DNA of 47,785 nucleotides from Paracoccus sp. MKU1 (lineage in GTDB: Bacteria > Pseudomonadota > Alphaproteobacteria > Rhodobacterales > Rhodobacteraceae): assembly GCF_001447385.1 (NCBI RefSeq), contig NZ_LLWQ01000204.1:1-47785 (forward strand). The letters run 5' to 3'. Below the pieces are notes generated by a model, which saw only the letters and a program-made list of their open reading frames with translations, did no database searches and was not told the DNA's origin. Shown in pieces: positions 37,407-46,107 of this stretch (position 1 is the first letter of the stretch; every line of letters starts with the position of its first letter). The translations under genes were made by a program, and so were the position numbers.

Positions 37407-38056
37407 AGGATTTCCGACAGGATGCGTTCGGCCTCGGCCTGGCAGGGGGTCAGCCGCGCGCGGTCCTCGCCGGGAAAGAAACGCGCCCGCACCGCGGTCG
37501 GCATCGGCGCCGGCTCGGCGATGACGACGCGCGGGCCGAGGGTTTCGTTCTCGGTCTGCCAGCTGCGGGCCAGGGCGATCTGCCCGGCCTTGGTGGCGCC
37601 GTAGCTGCCGAAGAATTTCTGCCCGGCGCGCTGGTCGTCGAAAAACAGCGCCGTGCCCTTGCGCGCGCGCAGCAGCGGCTCGATCAGCCCGATCAATCCG
37701 CGCGTGGTGACGATGTTCAGGTCGACCGATTTCTGGAAATCCTTGGCGTCGATATGGCCGGCCGGCGACAGCGGCGCGGCATGGATTGCCGTATGCGCCC
37801 AGAGGTCCAGCCCGCCCCAGCGTCCCGTGACGGCCTCCACCATCTGCATCATGGCCTCAGGCTGGCCGACATCCATCGGCGCTAGCGTGGCCGAGCCCCC
37901 GGCCCGGCGGATGCGGTCGTCCAACTCCTCCAACGCGCCGGTTGTGCGGGCGACGGCCAGGATGTGCCAGCCGCGCGCGGCGAGGGTTTCGGCCAAAGCG
38001 GCGCCAAGGCCGCGCGAGGCGCCGGTGATCAGCGCGATTTTGTCATGCTCGGTCAT
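37403..38056 (-). CDS. Short-chain dehydrogenase/reductase (SDR), atypical active site
   Basis: A 217-residue Rossmann-fold protein. The cofactor motif is [11 protein letters not shown] (TGxxxGxG), with the NAG-type position occupied by HTAIHAA. The catalytic YxxxK is present as YGATK. The usual catalytic Ser, 12-13 residues before the Tyr, is replaced: the segment reads [19 protein letters not shown], so the position is Asp/Phe. Activity as a normal SDR is therefore uncertain. The ATG at 38056 starts [16 protein letters not shown]; the longer frame to 38170 is not protein-like. Confidence 0.88.
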   Translation of the reverse strand: MTEHDKIALITGASRGLGAALAETLAARGWHILAVARTTGALEELDDRIRRAGGSATLAPMDVGQPEAMMQMVEAVTGRWGGLDLWAHTAIHAAPLSPAGHIDAKDFQKSVDLNIVTTRGLIGLIEPLLRARKGTALFFDDQRAGQKFFGSYGATKAGQIALARSWQTENETLGPRVVIAEPAPMPTAVRARFFPGEDRARLTPCQAEAERILSEIL

Positions 38057-38121
38057 GGCGCCGATTTCGCACCGGCCGCGGCCCTGCGCAAGCCCCTTGC
38101 ACAGGGCAGCAAAGGGGTGCG

Positions 38122-38286
38122 TCACATTGACTTTTCGTCGGCATCGTCGCTTCGGAAACCGGCGGGCCATTCACTGCCCTGCCGGCTGCGGCGCTGCGGT
38201 TGTGCGATCTCGGACGGGGGGGAGGCCAGCGGCAGGATCGCGGCGCCCGCCGCAGTCGCCCGCCATCCCAGGCGCGGCGCCTTCAT
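38122..38286 (-). CDS. Possible 54-residue protein coupled to DUF1284
   Basis: An ORF starts at an ATG overlapping the DUF1284 stop codon (ATGA) and runs MKAPRLGWRATAAGAAILPL to a polar C-terminal half (SRQGSEWPAGFRSDDADEKS). The overlap and hydrophobic N-terminus argue for translation. No family is recognised and the sequence is short, so it could be chance. It ends 65 bp from the SDR start. Confidence 0.3.
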   Translation of the reverse strand: MKAPRLGWRATAAGAAILPLASPPSEIAQPQRRSRQGSEWPAGFRSDDADEKSM

Positions 38287-38681
38287 CCCGTCTGTTGCAG
38301 TTTCGCCAGGGCGGTCTGGCAAAGGCCGAGGTCCAGCCATTGGCAACCATTGCAGATCCGGCCCAGATCCTCGGGCTGCAACCGGGCGGCGGCGCGGGCC
38401 TGCGCCTCGGCCCAGGTCATGCGCTGACCCGAGCGGATGCCCAGCGCCGCGGCATGGCGCCTGTCCAGCCGGCCGATCCGGTCGTCCGCGGTGCAGCCCA
38501 TGCCGCGCCGCGAGGGGCAGGGGCCGCAGATCGAATCGGCCATGACGGTAAAGACCACCGGCGTCTGCGGATCGGCGCGCAGCCGGCCATGCACGATGGC
38601 GTTCATGTTCTCGGTGAACTCCGGCGAATAGCCGCGCCCCTGCCAGCCGATCGAGCAAAGCACGTGATGCGGGCGCAGCAG
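38283..38681 (-). CDS. DUF1284 cysteine-rich protein, start codon unclear
   Basis: About 132 residues. The family N-terminus (L-R-P-H-H-x-L-C) is present as LLRPHHVLCSIGWQGRGYSP, followed by a Cys cluster ICGPCPSRRGMGC and ICNGCQWLDLGLCQ. The Cys and His arrangement suggests an iron-sulfur or zinc protein. There is no in-frame ATG, GTG or TTG just upstream. The only plausible start near LRPHH is CTG at 38681 (or 38678), lying in the tail of the gltA terminator hairpin. The first ATG (MNAIVHG) would remove the conserved LRPHHxLC motif. Confidence 0.8.
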   Translation of the reverse strand: MLRPHHVLCSIGWQGRGYSPEFTENMNAIVHGRLRADPQTPVVFTVMADSICGPCPSRRGMGCTADDRIGRLDRRHAAALGIRSGQRMTWAEAQARAAARLQPEDLGRICNGCQWLDLGLCQTALAKLQQTG

Positions 38682-38684
38682 AAC

Positions 38685-38707
38685 GGCCCCGGAGTTTGTC
38701 CGGGGCC
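38685..38707 (-). terminator. Hairpin after gltA
   Basis: On the minus strand GGCCCCGG-ACAAACT-CCGGGGCC forms an 8-bp GC stem 24 nt after the gltA stop (38732). It is followed by GTTCTG, not a T-run, so termination may be partial. The DUF1284 coding sequence begins within or right after it. Confidence 0.7.
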
Positions 38708-38731
38708 GGTCCTGTTCCTGTTCGTGACCGC

Positions 38732-40024
38732 TCAGCGGGCGTCCAGCGGCTTGTAGTCGCGCCGCGGCGAGCCGACATAGAGCTGGCGCGGCCGGCCGAT
38801 CTTGTTCTGCGGATCGGCGATCATCTCCTTCCACTGCGAGATCCAGCCGACGGTGCGCGACAGCGCGAAGATCGGCGTGAACATCGAGGTCGGGAAGCCC
38901 ATCGCCTCGAGGATGATGCCGGAATAGAAATCCACGTTCGGATAAAGCTTCTTCGAGACGAAATACTCGTCCTCCAGCGCGATCCGCTCCAGCTCCTTGG
39001 CAACTTGCAGCGTCGGGTTGTTGTGCACGCCCAGAAGGTCCAGCACCTCGTCGGCCGATTCCTTCATCACCTTGGCGCGCGGGTCGAAGTTCTTGTAGAC
39101 GCGATGGCCGAAGCCCATCAGCCGGAACGGGTCGTTCTTGTCCTTGGCGCGGGCGAGGAATTCCGGAATGCGCTCGACCGAGCCGATCTCGCGCAGCATC
39201 TCCAGGCAGGCCTGGTTGGCGCCGCCATGCGCCGGGCCCCAGAGGCAGGCGATGCCGGCGGCGATGCAGGCGAAGGGGTTCGCGCCCGAGGAGCCCGCCA
39301 GCCGCACGGTCGAGGTCGAGGCGTTCTGCTCGTGATCGGCATGCAGGGTGAAGATGCGGTCCATGGCCCGCGACAGCGCCGGATCGACATGATAGGGCTC
39401 GGCCGGGACCGAGAAGCACATGTGCAGGAAATTGCTGGCGTAATCCAGCTCGTTCCGGGGATAGACGAAGGGCTGGCCCAGCGAATACTTATAGGCCATG
39501 GCGGCGATGGTCGGCACCTTGGCGATCAGCCGGATCGAGGCGATCTCGCGCTGCACCGGGTCGTTGATGTCGATCGAGTCGTGATAGAAGGCCGACATCG
39601 CCCCGACCACGCCGACCATGGTCGCCATCGGGTGGCTGTCGCGGCGGAAGCCGCGGAAGAAATAGTGCATCTGCTCATGCACCATGGTGTGGCGGGTGAT
39701 GCGGGTCTCGAAATCGACCAGCTGGTCCTTGTTGGGCAGTTCGCCGTAAAGCAGCAGGTAGCAGACCTCGAGATAATGCGATTCCGAGGCCAGCTGCTCG
39801 ATCGGGTAGCCGCGATACCACAGCTCGCCCTTGTCGCCGTCGATATAGGTGATCGTCGAATCGCAGGACGCCGTCGAGGTGAAGCCGGGGTCATAGGTGA
39901 AGACATCCGCCTCGCTGTAAAGCTTGCGAATATCGACCACATCCGGCCCCGCGGTCGGGGACAGGACCGCGAGGTCGTAATCCTTGCCCGCGAGATGCAG
40001 CCTTGCGGTTTTTTCTTCTGCCAT
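38732..40024 (-). CDS. gltA: Citrate synthase (type II)
   Basis: Condenses oxaloacetate and acetyl-CoA in the TCA cycle. The protein has 430 residues, the usual length for the Gram-negative hexameric form. Active-site residues are in [20 protein letters not shown] (first His), [20 protein letters not shown] (second His, oxaloacetate Arg) and [16 protein letters not shown] (catalytic Asp). The N-terminal domain has [20 protein letters not shown], typical of the type-II enzyme. Only 54 bp separate it from gltX, and this gap contains the palindrome CCGGCCCGCGGGCCGG (40047-40062). Confidence 0.98.
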   Translation of the reverse strand: MAEEKTARLHLAGKDYDLAVLSPTAGPDVVDIRKLYSEADVFTYDPGFTSTASCDSTITYIDGDKGELWYRGYPIEQLASESHYLEVCYLLLYGELPNKDQLVDFETRITRHTMVHEQMHYFFRGFRRDSHPMATMVGVVGAMSAFYHDSIDINDPVQREIASIRLIAKVPTIAAMAYKYSLGQPFVYPRNELDYASNFLHMCFSVPAEPYHVDPALSRAMDRIFTLHADHEQNASTSTVRLAGSSGANPFACIAAGIACLWGPAHGGANQACLEMLREIGSVERIPEFLARAKDKNDPFRLMGFGHRVYKNFDPRAKVMKESADEVLDLLGVHNNPTLQVAKELERIALEDEYFVSKKLYPNVDFYSGIILEAMGFPTSMFTPIFALSRTVGWISQWKEMIADPQNKIGRPRQLYVGSPRRDYKPLDAR

Positions 40025-40078
40025 TCCCAGTTCCTTTCACCTGTCTCCGGCCCGCGGGCCGGGTGATGGGCGCGGGTC

Positions 40079-41485
40079 TCAGCCCGCTTGATCCTGCATC
40101 CGGGCCAGCGTTTCGTCGCGGCCAAGCGCCAACATCATATCGAACACGCTGGGGGTCGAACTGCGCCCCGCGAGGGCCGCACGCAGCGGCGCCGCCACCT
40201 TGCCCAGCCCCAGCCCGTGCGACTCGCCAATCCGCTTGGCCGCCGCCTCGAGTTCGTTGCGCTCCCAGCTAGCATTCTGCACCGCGGCAGTCAATTCGTT
40301 CAGTATACGACGGGATACAGTATCCAGCGCCGCCGCCGCCTTCTCCTCGACCGCGACCGGCCGGTCGATCAGCGCGAAATGTGCCTGGTCGAGCAGGGCG
40401 GGCAGGGTTTTTGCCTTGGTTTTCAAGGCACCCAGCGCCGGGCGCAGCCAGGCGATCTGGCGTTCCGACAAGGGTTCGGCGCCGGTCGCAGCGCGGAAAG
40501 CCGCGATCTCGTCCATCAGTTCGGTATCGCTCATCCTGGCGATATGCCAGCCGCTGACATGTTCCAGCTTCTTGAAATCCAGTCGGGCCGGGGCCTTGCC
40601 GATTCCGTCCAGATCGAACCAGGCCCTGGCTTGAGCATCGTCGAACAGCTCGTCGTCGCCATGGCTCCAGCCCAGGCGCGCCAGATAGTTGCGCATCGCC
40701 GCCGCCGGATAGCCCATGGCGGCATATTCGTGCAGGCCGACCGCGCCATGGCGCTTGGACAGCTTCTTGCCGTCCGGCCCGTGGATCAGCGGGATATGGG
40801 CAAAGACCGGGATGTCCCAGCCCATGGCCTGATAGATCTGGATCTGCCGCGCGGCATTGGTCAGGTGATCGTCACCCCGGATCACATGGGTCACGCCCAT
40901 GTCGTGATCGTCCACCACCACCGCCAGCATATAGGTCGGCGTCCCGTCCGAGCGCAGCAGCACCATGTCGTCGAGCTGCGCATTGCCGAAGGTCACGTCA
41001 CCCTGCACGGCGTCCCGCACCACGGTCTCGCCGTCGCGCGGCGCTTTCAGCCGGATCGCATAGGGCCCTTCGGGCAGACTGGCCGGATCGGCGTCGCGCC
41101 AGGGCGACAGGAACAGGGTCGAGCGCCCCTCGGCCCTGGCCTTTTCGCGGAAGGCCTCGATTTCCTCGGCGGTCGAGAAGCATTTATAGGCGGTGCCGTT
41201 TTCCAGCATGGCGCGGGCGACCTCGGCATGGCGGGCGACCCCGGCGAACTGGCTGACCGGCTCGCCGTCCCAGTCCAGGCCCAGCCAGCGCAGGCCCTGC
41301 AAGATCGCCTCGGTCGCCTCGGGGGTCGAGCGGGCGCGGTCGGTATCCTCGATCCGCAGCAGGAACTTTCCGCCCCGGCCGCGGGCATAGAGCCAGTTGA
41401 ACAGGGCCGTCCGCGCGCCCCCGATATGCAGATAGCCGGTGGGCGAGGGCGCGAAGCGGGTCACGACAGGGCGGGAATCAGTCAT
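40079..41485 (-). CDS. gltX: Glutamyl-tRNA synthetase
   Basis: Class-I aminoacyl-tRNA synthetase, 468 residues. The HIGH-type motif is in [20 protein letters not shown], and the KMSKS-type motif is [10 protein letters not shown]. The N-terminal half has [18 protein letters not shown]. The C-terminal anticodon-binding domain is helical (about 330-468). In some alphaproteobacteria there are two GltX copies, one being non-discriminating; this cannot be decided here. The start ATG at 41485 faces comEC across 122 bp. Confidence 0.98.
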   Translation of the reverse strand: MTDSRPVVTRFAPSPTGYLHIGGARTALFNWLYARGRGGKFLLRIEDTDRARSTPEATEAILQGLRWLGLDWDGEPVSQFAGVARHAEVARAMLENGTAYKCFSTAEEIEAFREKARAEGRSTLFLSPWRDADPASLPEGPYAIRLKAPRDGETVVRDAVQGDVTFGNAQLDDMVLLRSDGTPTYMLAVVVDDHDMGVTHVIRGDDHLTNAARQIQIYQAMGWDIPVFAHIPLIHGPDGKKLSKRHGAVGLHEYAAMGYPAAAMRNYLARLGWSHGDDELFDDAQARAWFDLDGIGKAPARLDFKKLEHVSGWHIARMSDTELMDEIAAFRAATGAEPLSERQIAWLRPALGALKTKAKTLPALLDQAHFALIDRPVAVEEKAAAALDTVSRRILNELTAAVQNASWERNELEAAAKRIGESHGLGLGKVAAPLRAALAGRSSTPSVFDMMLALGRDETLARMQDQAG

Positions 41486-41607
41486 CGGCGATCCGGTCAG
41501 TTTCAGAAAATGGGGTCATTGGCCGCGGCCGTTAATCCTTTCGAAAGGGTCGGCATGCCAATCTTGGCGCCACAGATACGCAAGTGCCACGGCAAGGACA
41601 AGTTTTG
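41486..41607. promoter_or_regulatory. Divergent gltX/comEC promoter region with a palindrome
   Basis: The 122-bp spacer contains the perfect 12-bp palindrome CCTTTCGAAAGG at 41537-41548 (centre GTTAATCCTTTCGAAAGGGT), a candidate operator or twofold binding site. No clear -35/-10 pair can be assigned by eye. Confidence 0.45.
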
Positions 41608-43791
41608 GTGACGGAATCGGTGAACGCTTTGCGAATGCGCCTGCCGGCCCTGGCCGCCGGCGCCAGGCGGGATGCGCCGGCCTCGCCCCGGCCTTCCGTC
41701 AGCATCCGGGCCGGGCTGCTGCCCTGGGTGCCCTTCTGGCTTTCGCTCGGCATCGGCGGCTGGTTCCTGCTGCCACGGGAGCCCGGGCCGGGCCTTTACG
41801 CCTTGCTGATTCTGGCCGGCGGATCCTGCCTGCTGCTGGCGACCGCGGCGAGGCGGCTGGCCGAGGGCGGCTGGCTCGGCTGGATCTGGGCGGATCGGCT
41901 GCGGCTTGGCGTCCTGGCCCTGTTCCTGGCCGTGCTGGGGGCGGGGCTTGCAGGAGCCCGGGCGCATATGGTCGCCGCGCCGGTGCTGGATTTCCGCTAT
42001 TACGGCCCGGTCGAGGGGCGGGTGATCGGTATCGATCGCTCGTCGCGCGACCGGATGCGACTGCTGCTCGATCAGGTCGGGCTGCATGAGGTTGCGCCCG
42101 GCCGCATGCCGGCCCGGGTGCGGATTTCTCTGCTGACCCCGCAGGAATTGCCGGTGCCGGGCCAGCGCGTGATGCTGACCGCGCATCTGGGTCCGCCCCC
42201 CGGCCCGTCCGAGCCGGGCGGTTTCGACTTTCGCCGCATGGCCTGGTTCGAGCGTCTGGGCGCCGTGGGCTATGCCCGCACCCCGGTCCTCACGGTCGAG
42301 CCGCCCGCCGCTGGCGGCATGCTGGCCCTGCACCGCCTCCGCATGTCGCTGTCCGGGGCGATGCAGGATCGGATCGGCGGCCAGGCCGGGGCGGTCTCGG
42401 CGGCGCTGATGACCGGCGACCGCTCCGGAATCGCCGAAGAGACCAACCAGATCATGCGCGATTCGAATCTCTATCACATCGTGTCGATCTCGGGTTTGCA
42501 CATGAGCATGCTGGCCGGCTTCGTCTATGCCGCGCTGCGGCTCTCCGGCGTGGTGGCGCAGGGGCTGGGCGGCATCCGGGCGGTGCCGGTCCACAAGCTG
42601 GCGGCGGCGGGGGCGCTTTGCGCCTCGGCGCTGTATCTCTGGCTTTCGGGCGGCGGCGTCGCGACCGAGCGTGCCTTCATCATGGTGGCGGTGATGCTGC
42701 TGGCGATCATCGCCGACCGGCGCGCCGTGTCGCTACGCACCGTCGCCGTTGCCGCCGGCATCGTGTTGGTGCTGAACCCCGAGGCACTGACCGAGCCCGG
42801 CTTCCAGATGAGCTTTGCCGCCACGGTCGCATTGATCCTGATGCAGGAACCCTGGATGAGGCTGTCTCCGCGCTTGCCGTGGTGGGTCCGGCCGGTGCTG
42901 ATGCTGTTCGTCTCGTCCTTCGTGGCCGGCATGGTGACTGCCCCCATCGCCGCCGCCCATTTCGGGCGGATGACGCAATACGGCCTGCTGGCCAACATGC
43001 TGGTCGTGCCGGTCGTCGGGGCGCTGGTGATGCCTGGCGGCGTCTTTGCGGCGCTGCTGGCGCCGCTCGGTCTCGCCCAGCCGGCGCTGTGGCTGATGGG
43101 GCTCGGCACCAGCTGGATGCTGGCGGTGGCGCAATGGATATCGGATCTGGATGGGGCGGTGACCCTGTTCCCGGCCGCGCCGCGCGCCGTGCTGCCGCTG
43201 ATGGCCATCGGTGCGCTGCTGGTCCTGCTGGCGCCGATTCCCGGCAGCGCGACTCGCCCCGTGGCCCTGCTTTTGCGCCGTGGCGCGGGCACGGCCTTGT
43301 TGACGGCGGCGGGCCTGCTCTGGCTGGGTGCCCAGCGTCCCGACATCCTGATCTCGGCCCAGGGCGATGCGGCAGCGGTGTTGACCCCGGCGGGCAGGGC
43401 GCCCTCGAAGCCGCGGGGCGGCAGTTTCGCGGTGACGAACTGGCTGGAGGCCGATGGTGATGCCGCCGATCAGGCGGAGGCTGCCGCCCGCCCGCTGTGG
43501 ATCGGGGCGCCTTCAGATCGCTGGGCGGATCTCGAGCGGGCCGGAATCCGGCTTCGGATCCGGCATCTGACCGGCAAGGCGGCAGCGCAGGATGCCGGGG
43601 CCTATTGTCGCGAGGGCGGCATTCTGGTCGCGAACGCCCCCTTGTCCCTAAGCGTCGATGCCCGAAAGGAATGCCTGGTCCTGGACCCTGGATATCTGGG
43701 GAAACGCGGGGCGGTAGCGATATTCCTGACGGAGGACGGCCCGAATCTCATTTCTGCCGACGAACCGGGCTCCGGCCGACTTTGGCACTGA
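41608..43791 (+). CDS. comEC: ComEC/Rec2-type DNA-uptake membrane protein
   Basis: A 727-residue polytopic inner-membrane protein expected to form the channel for single-stranded DNA entry in natural transformation. The N-terminal DUF4131-type domain spans about 30-200. The Competence domain has the family motif DSNLYHIVSISGLHMSMLAG, then AAGALCASALYLWLSGGGVA and EPGFQMSFAATVALI. The C-terminal part (about 560-727) carries no HxHxDH metallo-beta-lactamase motif, so the nuclease-like domain is absent or degenerate, as in other Rhodobacterales. I chose GTG 41608 with AAGGA 9 nt upstream; GTG 41584 and ATG 41635 are alternatives. Confidence 0.93.
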   Translation: MTESVNALRMRLPALAAGARRDAPASPRPSVSIRAGLLPWVPFWLSLGIGGWFLLPREPGPGLYALLILAGGSCLLLATAARRLAEGGWLGWIWADRLRLGVLALFLAVLGAGLAGARAHMVAAPVLDFRYYGPVEGRVIGIDRSSRDRMRLLLDQVGLHEVAPGRMPARVRISLLTPQELPVPGQRVMLTAHLGPPPGPSEPGGFDFRRMAWFERLGAVGYARTPVLTVEPPAAGGMLALHRLRMSLSGAMQDRIGGQAGAVSAALMTGDRSGIAEETNQIMRDSNLYHIVSISGLHMSMLAGFVYAALRLSGVVAQGLGGIRAVPVHKLAAAGALCASALYLWLSGGGVATERAFIMVAVMLLAIIADRRAVSLRTVAVAAGIVLVLNPEALTEPGFQMSFAATVALILMQEPWMRLSPRLPWWVRPVLMLFVSSFVAGMVTAPIAAAHFGRMTQYGLLANMLVVPVVGALVMPGGVFAALLAPLGLAQPALWLMGLGTSWMLAVAQWISDLDGAVTLFPAAPRAVLPLMAIGALLVLLAPIPGSATRPVALLLRRGAGTALLTAAGLLWLGAQRPDILISAQGDAAAVLTPAGRAPSKPRGGSFAVTNWLEADGDAADQAEAAARPLWIGAPSDRWADLERAGIRLRIRHLTGKAAAQDAGAYCREGGILVANAPLSLSVDARKECLVLDPGYLGKRGAVAIFLTEDGPNLISADEPGSGRLWH

Positions 43792-43828
43792 TCGACCCCG
43801 ACAGCTCATCCGAACAGGCCCCAAGGAA

Positions 43829-44398
43829 ATGCATGGTCTTGTCAATCGTTGTATCGAGGCGTTCCTGCGCAGCACGTATGGAAGCGCGACGTGGCAAAAG
43901 ATCGCCGCCGAAGTCGATGTCCACCCCGATGGTTTCCTGACCTGGAGCGCCAGCCCGGACAGCGTCACCCATGCCATCGTGATCGCTTCGGCCAGGCGCT
44001 TCGACAAATCGCTTGGTGAGCTTCTCGAGGATATCGGCGCATGGCTGAGCCGCCAGGAACAGATCCGCAGGCTGCTGCGGTTCGGCGGCGCGAATTTCGA
44101 GGAATTCGTGGAATCGCTGCGCGAATTGCCGGGACGGATCAAGCTGGTGATCCCCGATCTCGAGTTTCCGGGCTTCGTGGTGTTGGCGGACGCGCCCGGG
44201 AACTATCGGATAATCGCCGACCCGCACCAGCCGGGGCTGATGCGGGTCCTGGCCGGCATGCTGAGGGTCATGGCGGATGACTATGGCTCGCTCGTCATCA
44301 TTTCGGTCGTGCGGGACTGCATCGCCATCGAGATCGTCTTGCCCGATTACTCCGGCAAGCGTCGCTTCGACCTGTCTCCGATACGGCTGATGTCTTGA
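43829..44398 (+). CDS. H-NOX-like (HNOB) domain protein lacking the heme-ligand motifs
   Basis: A 189-residue single-domain protein. The N-terminus MHGLVNRCIEAFLRSTYG and the stretch LLRFGGANFEEFVESLRELP are unmistakably HNOB/H-NOX, normally a heme-based NO/O2 sensor. Two heme-anchoring features are missing. The proximal His in the usual 'ELHDH/R' segment is Pro101 here (RELPGRIKL). The YxSxR motif that binds the heme propionates is replaced by ADPHQ (130-134). The protein therefore probably does not bind heme in the known way. It has CCAAGGAA before the ATG, and its stop overlaps the next gene's TTG start (TTGA), so it is coupled to the diguanylate cyclase. Confidence 0.88.
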   Translation: MHGLVNRCIEAFLRSTYGSATWQKIAAEVDVHPDGFLTWSASPDSVTHAIVIASARRFDKSLGELLEDIGAWLSRQEQIRRLLRFGGANFEEFVESLRELPGRIKLVIPDLEFPGFVVLADAPGNYRIIADPHQPGLMRVLAGMLRVMADDYGSLVIISVVRDCIAIEIVLPDYSGKRRFDLSPIRLMS

Positions 44399-45375
44399 AA
44401 GACGCCGTGGTCGATATGCGCGATCTGGCGGATCTGATGCCGATGCATCTCCTGCTGAATCGCGCCGGCGTGATGGTCTCGCAGGGCAGGACGCTTGCCA
44501 AGCTGTTGGGCGGCGCGGCCCGTCTGGAAGATGTTTTCATTCCGACCAACAATATCGGCCAACCTATCCGTTTCGACGACCTGTTTTCCCAGCTTGGCGA
44601 CGGCAAGAGGATATTCTTGCAGCTGCGCCACCATCAGGACGTTTCCTTGCGGGGTCATGGCGTGCAGGTCTTGCCCGAGCTTGCCATGCTCAATCTGGGG
44701 TTCGGGATATGTCTTTCCTCGGCTGTGCAGCGGTTCGGACTGAGTGATTCGGATTTTCCTCCATCGGACCTCGCCATGGAGTTTCTGTTCCTGCACGAGG
44801 CGAACCGTGCCGCTTTGACTGAGCTGTCCCGCGTCAACACCAGGCTGGCGGAGGCGCGGGAAAGCGCGCAGATCCTGTCCATCACCGATCCGCTGACCGG
44901 AGTGCTGAATAGGCGTGGCTTTGACGCCGTATTTTCCAAGGCGTTCGATCAGAGGGACAAGAATCCCTTCGCTCTGGTTCACATGGATCTCGACCGCTTC
45001 AAGGAGATCAACGACACATTCGGCCATGCCGCCGGCGATCGGGTTCTGGCCGAGGTGGCCGCGGTATTGGCTTCCGAGGTGCGCTCCGGCGACAGGGTTT
45101 GCCGCATGGGAGGGGATGAGTTTCTGATCCTGATCCTTGCCGATCGGCCGGCGGCGGTCGCGCAGAATATCTGCGAAAGAATGATCCGGAAAATCGGGGC
45201 TATGGAGGTATGCCCAGGTTCGGAAAAGGTCTCGGCGAGCATGGGCATCGCGGTTTCCGACAGCAAGCGAATCCTTCAGCTTCCGCAGCTGTTCGAGATG
45301 GCCGATGCGGCGCTTTACCGTGCAAAAGCCTCTGGCCGGGGCAGGGTGGTTTCGTGGAGCGAGGCGCTCCGCTAG
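44395..45375 (+). CDS. HNOBA-GGDEF diguanylate cyclase
   Basis: A 326-residue protein making cyclic di-GMP. Residues ~15-125 resemble the HNOBA (H-NOX-associated PAS-like) domain: MPMHLLLNRAGVMVSQGRTL, PIRFDDLF, LRGHGVQVLPELAML, then a short coiled coil (about 128-160: FLFLHEANRAALTELSRVN). The GGDEF domain begins at SITDPLTGVLNRRGFD; the active site MGGDEF is at 238-243. An intact product-inhibition I-site RSGD is at 230-233, five residues before it. Start TTG 44395 overlaps the H-NOX-like stop; ATG 44416 is possible. The arrangement indicates that the H-NOX-like protein controls this cyclase by contact with HNOBA. Confidence 0.92.
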   Translation: MKDAVVDMRDLADLMPMHLLLNRAGVMVSQGRTLAKLLGGAARLEDVFIPTNNIGQPIRFDDLFSQLGDGKRIFLQLRHHQDVSLRGHGVQVLPELAMLNLGFGICLSSAVQRFGLSDSDFPPSDLAMEFLFLHEANRAALTELSRVNTRLAEARESAQILSITDPLTGVLNRRGFDAVFSKAFDQRDKNPFALVHMDLDRFKEINDTFGHAAGDRVLAEVAAVLASEVRSGDRVCRMGGDEFLILILADRPAAVAQNICERMIRKIGAMEVCPGSEKVSASMGIAVSDSKRILQLPQLFEMADAALYRAKASGRGRVVSWSEALR

Positions 45376-45565
45376 TCCGCGAGGCTTTCCGTCCTTGATA
45401 TCGGGCATGGCAGGCAAGCCGTGGCCCGCACGCCATCCATTGTCGCGCATGTTCGGTTCGGCCGCGGGGCTAGAAGCCGGCGAGACATTCTTGGCTCAGT
45501 TCTCGTTGGGTGTTGCAAGGTCGGTTGAAGAGGAAAAAAACTCATTTGACCCGGAGGTGATCTCT

Positions 45566-45787
45566 ATGGATTCCAATGAGTTTTCACGGTTTCTCGCGCG
45601 CGTCGACCTGCTTGATGAGGAACAGCGCTCCACCTTGCGGGACATGCTTTCCCAACCGCAAGCACCGAAGTGCAGAACGGCAGAGTTGCTTGATCAGGCG
45701 ATGCCGCGCTGTTGCCCTGCCTGCGGCAGCGGGAAGATAGGTGGCGGTCACGTCCGTCACGGTGGTGTAATTTTGCGGATGGCCTGA
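45566..45787 (+). pseudogene. Truncated IS1595-family transposase (N-terminus)
   Basis: The ATG at 45566 has a strong site (CCGGAGGTGATC). The translation MDSNEFSRFLARVDLLDEEQ, then CCPACGSGK, matches the N-terminus and first zinc-ribbon half (CPxCGS) of IS1595-type transposases. After that the frame runs into unrelated IS256-end sequence and stops at 45787. The DDE catalytic domain is missing. Confidence 0.75.
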
Positions 45788-45795
45788 GGTCATGA

Positions 45796-46005
45796 TCAGG
45801 CGGCTTTTGTGGTTATGCTGAGAATGGGATCGCTCTCCTGCTTGTCGATCTGTGCGAAGGCTTCGAGCATCATGGAGCGGCTTGCGGTCTGCCATTCGTC
45901 GTTTTGCTCGAAGAACCGGTGCCGTGCGGGCGCTTTGCCCTCGTGTCGTCTTACGATGAAGCTGACTGGAATGCCCGCGGGTCTGGGGGAGTGGCGGGGA
46001 ACGGT
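45796..46005 (-). pseudogene. IS256-family (mutator) transposase, C-terminal remnant
   Basis: An open minus-strand segment of 69 codons ends ...HRFFEQNDEWQTASR, MMLEAFAQIDKQESDPILSI, TTKAA-stop, the recognisable C-terminus of IS256-type transposases. An in-frame TAA at 46006-46008 truncates it upstream and there is no start codon. Just after the stop lies the element end, GGCCATCCGCAAAATTACAC on the minus strand. Confidence 0.8.
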
Positions 46006-46107
46006 TTACGCTCGGAGGGTCCGGGCAACCGGCTTTCAACCATGAGGTTTTCCCCGCGCCGATTGCCGATTACTGTGCCGCCGAAACGAGTCAGGAGTTG
46101 CGGGCGC

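Larger units (their letters stand above)
45508..46010. mobile_element. Nested remnants of IS1595-type and IS256-type elements
   Basis: The left boundary may be the IS1595-like terminal sequence GGGTGTTGCAAGGTCGGTTG at 45508-45527, followed by the start of its transposase (45566). The transposase is cut off near 45740-45760, where an IS256-type end reads GGTGGTGTAATTTTGCGGAT. The IS256 transposase C-terminus follows on the minus strand and is itself truncated near 46005. One element probably inserted into the other, followed by deletion. Confidence 0.65.

Noticed and set aside
38057..38121. Extension of the SDR N-terminus to 38170
   Set aside because: The extra residues are Arg/Cys-rich and absent from SDR proteins; ATG 38056 starts directly before the Rossmann strand.
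40047..40062. CCGGCCCGCGGGCCGG as a gltX terminator
   Set aside because: Perfect palindrome but no T-run, and too short a loop; may simply reflect GC content in the 54-bp gltX-gltA gap.
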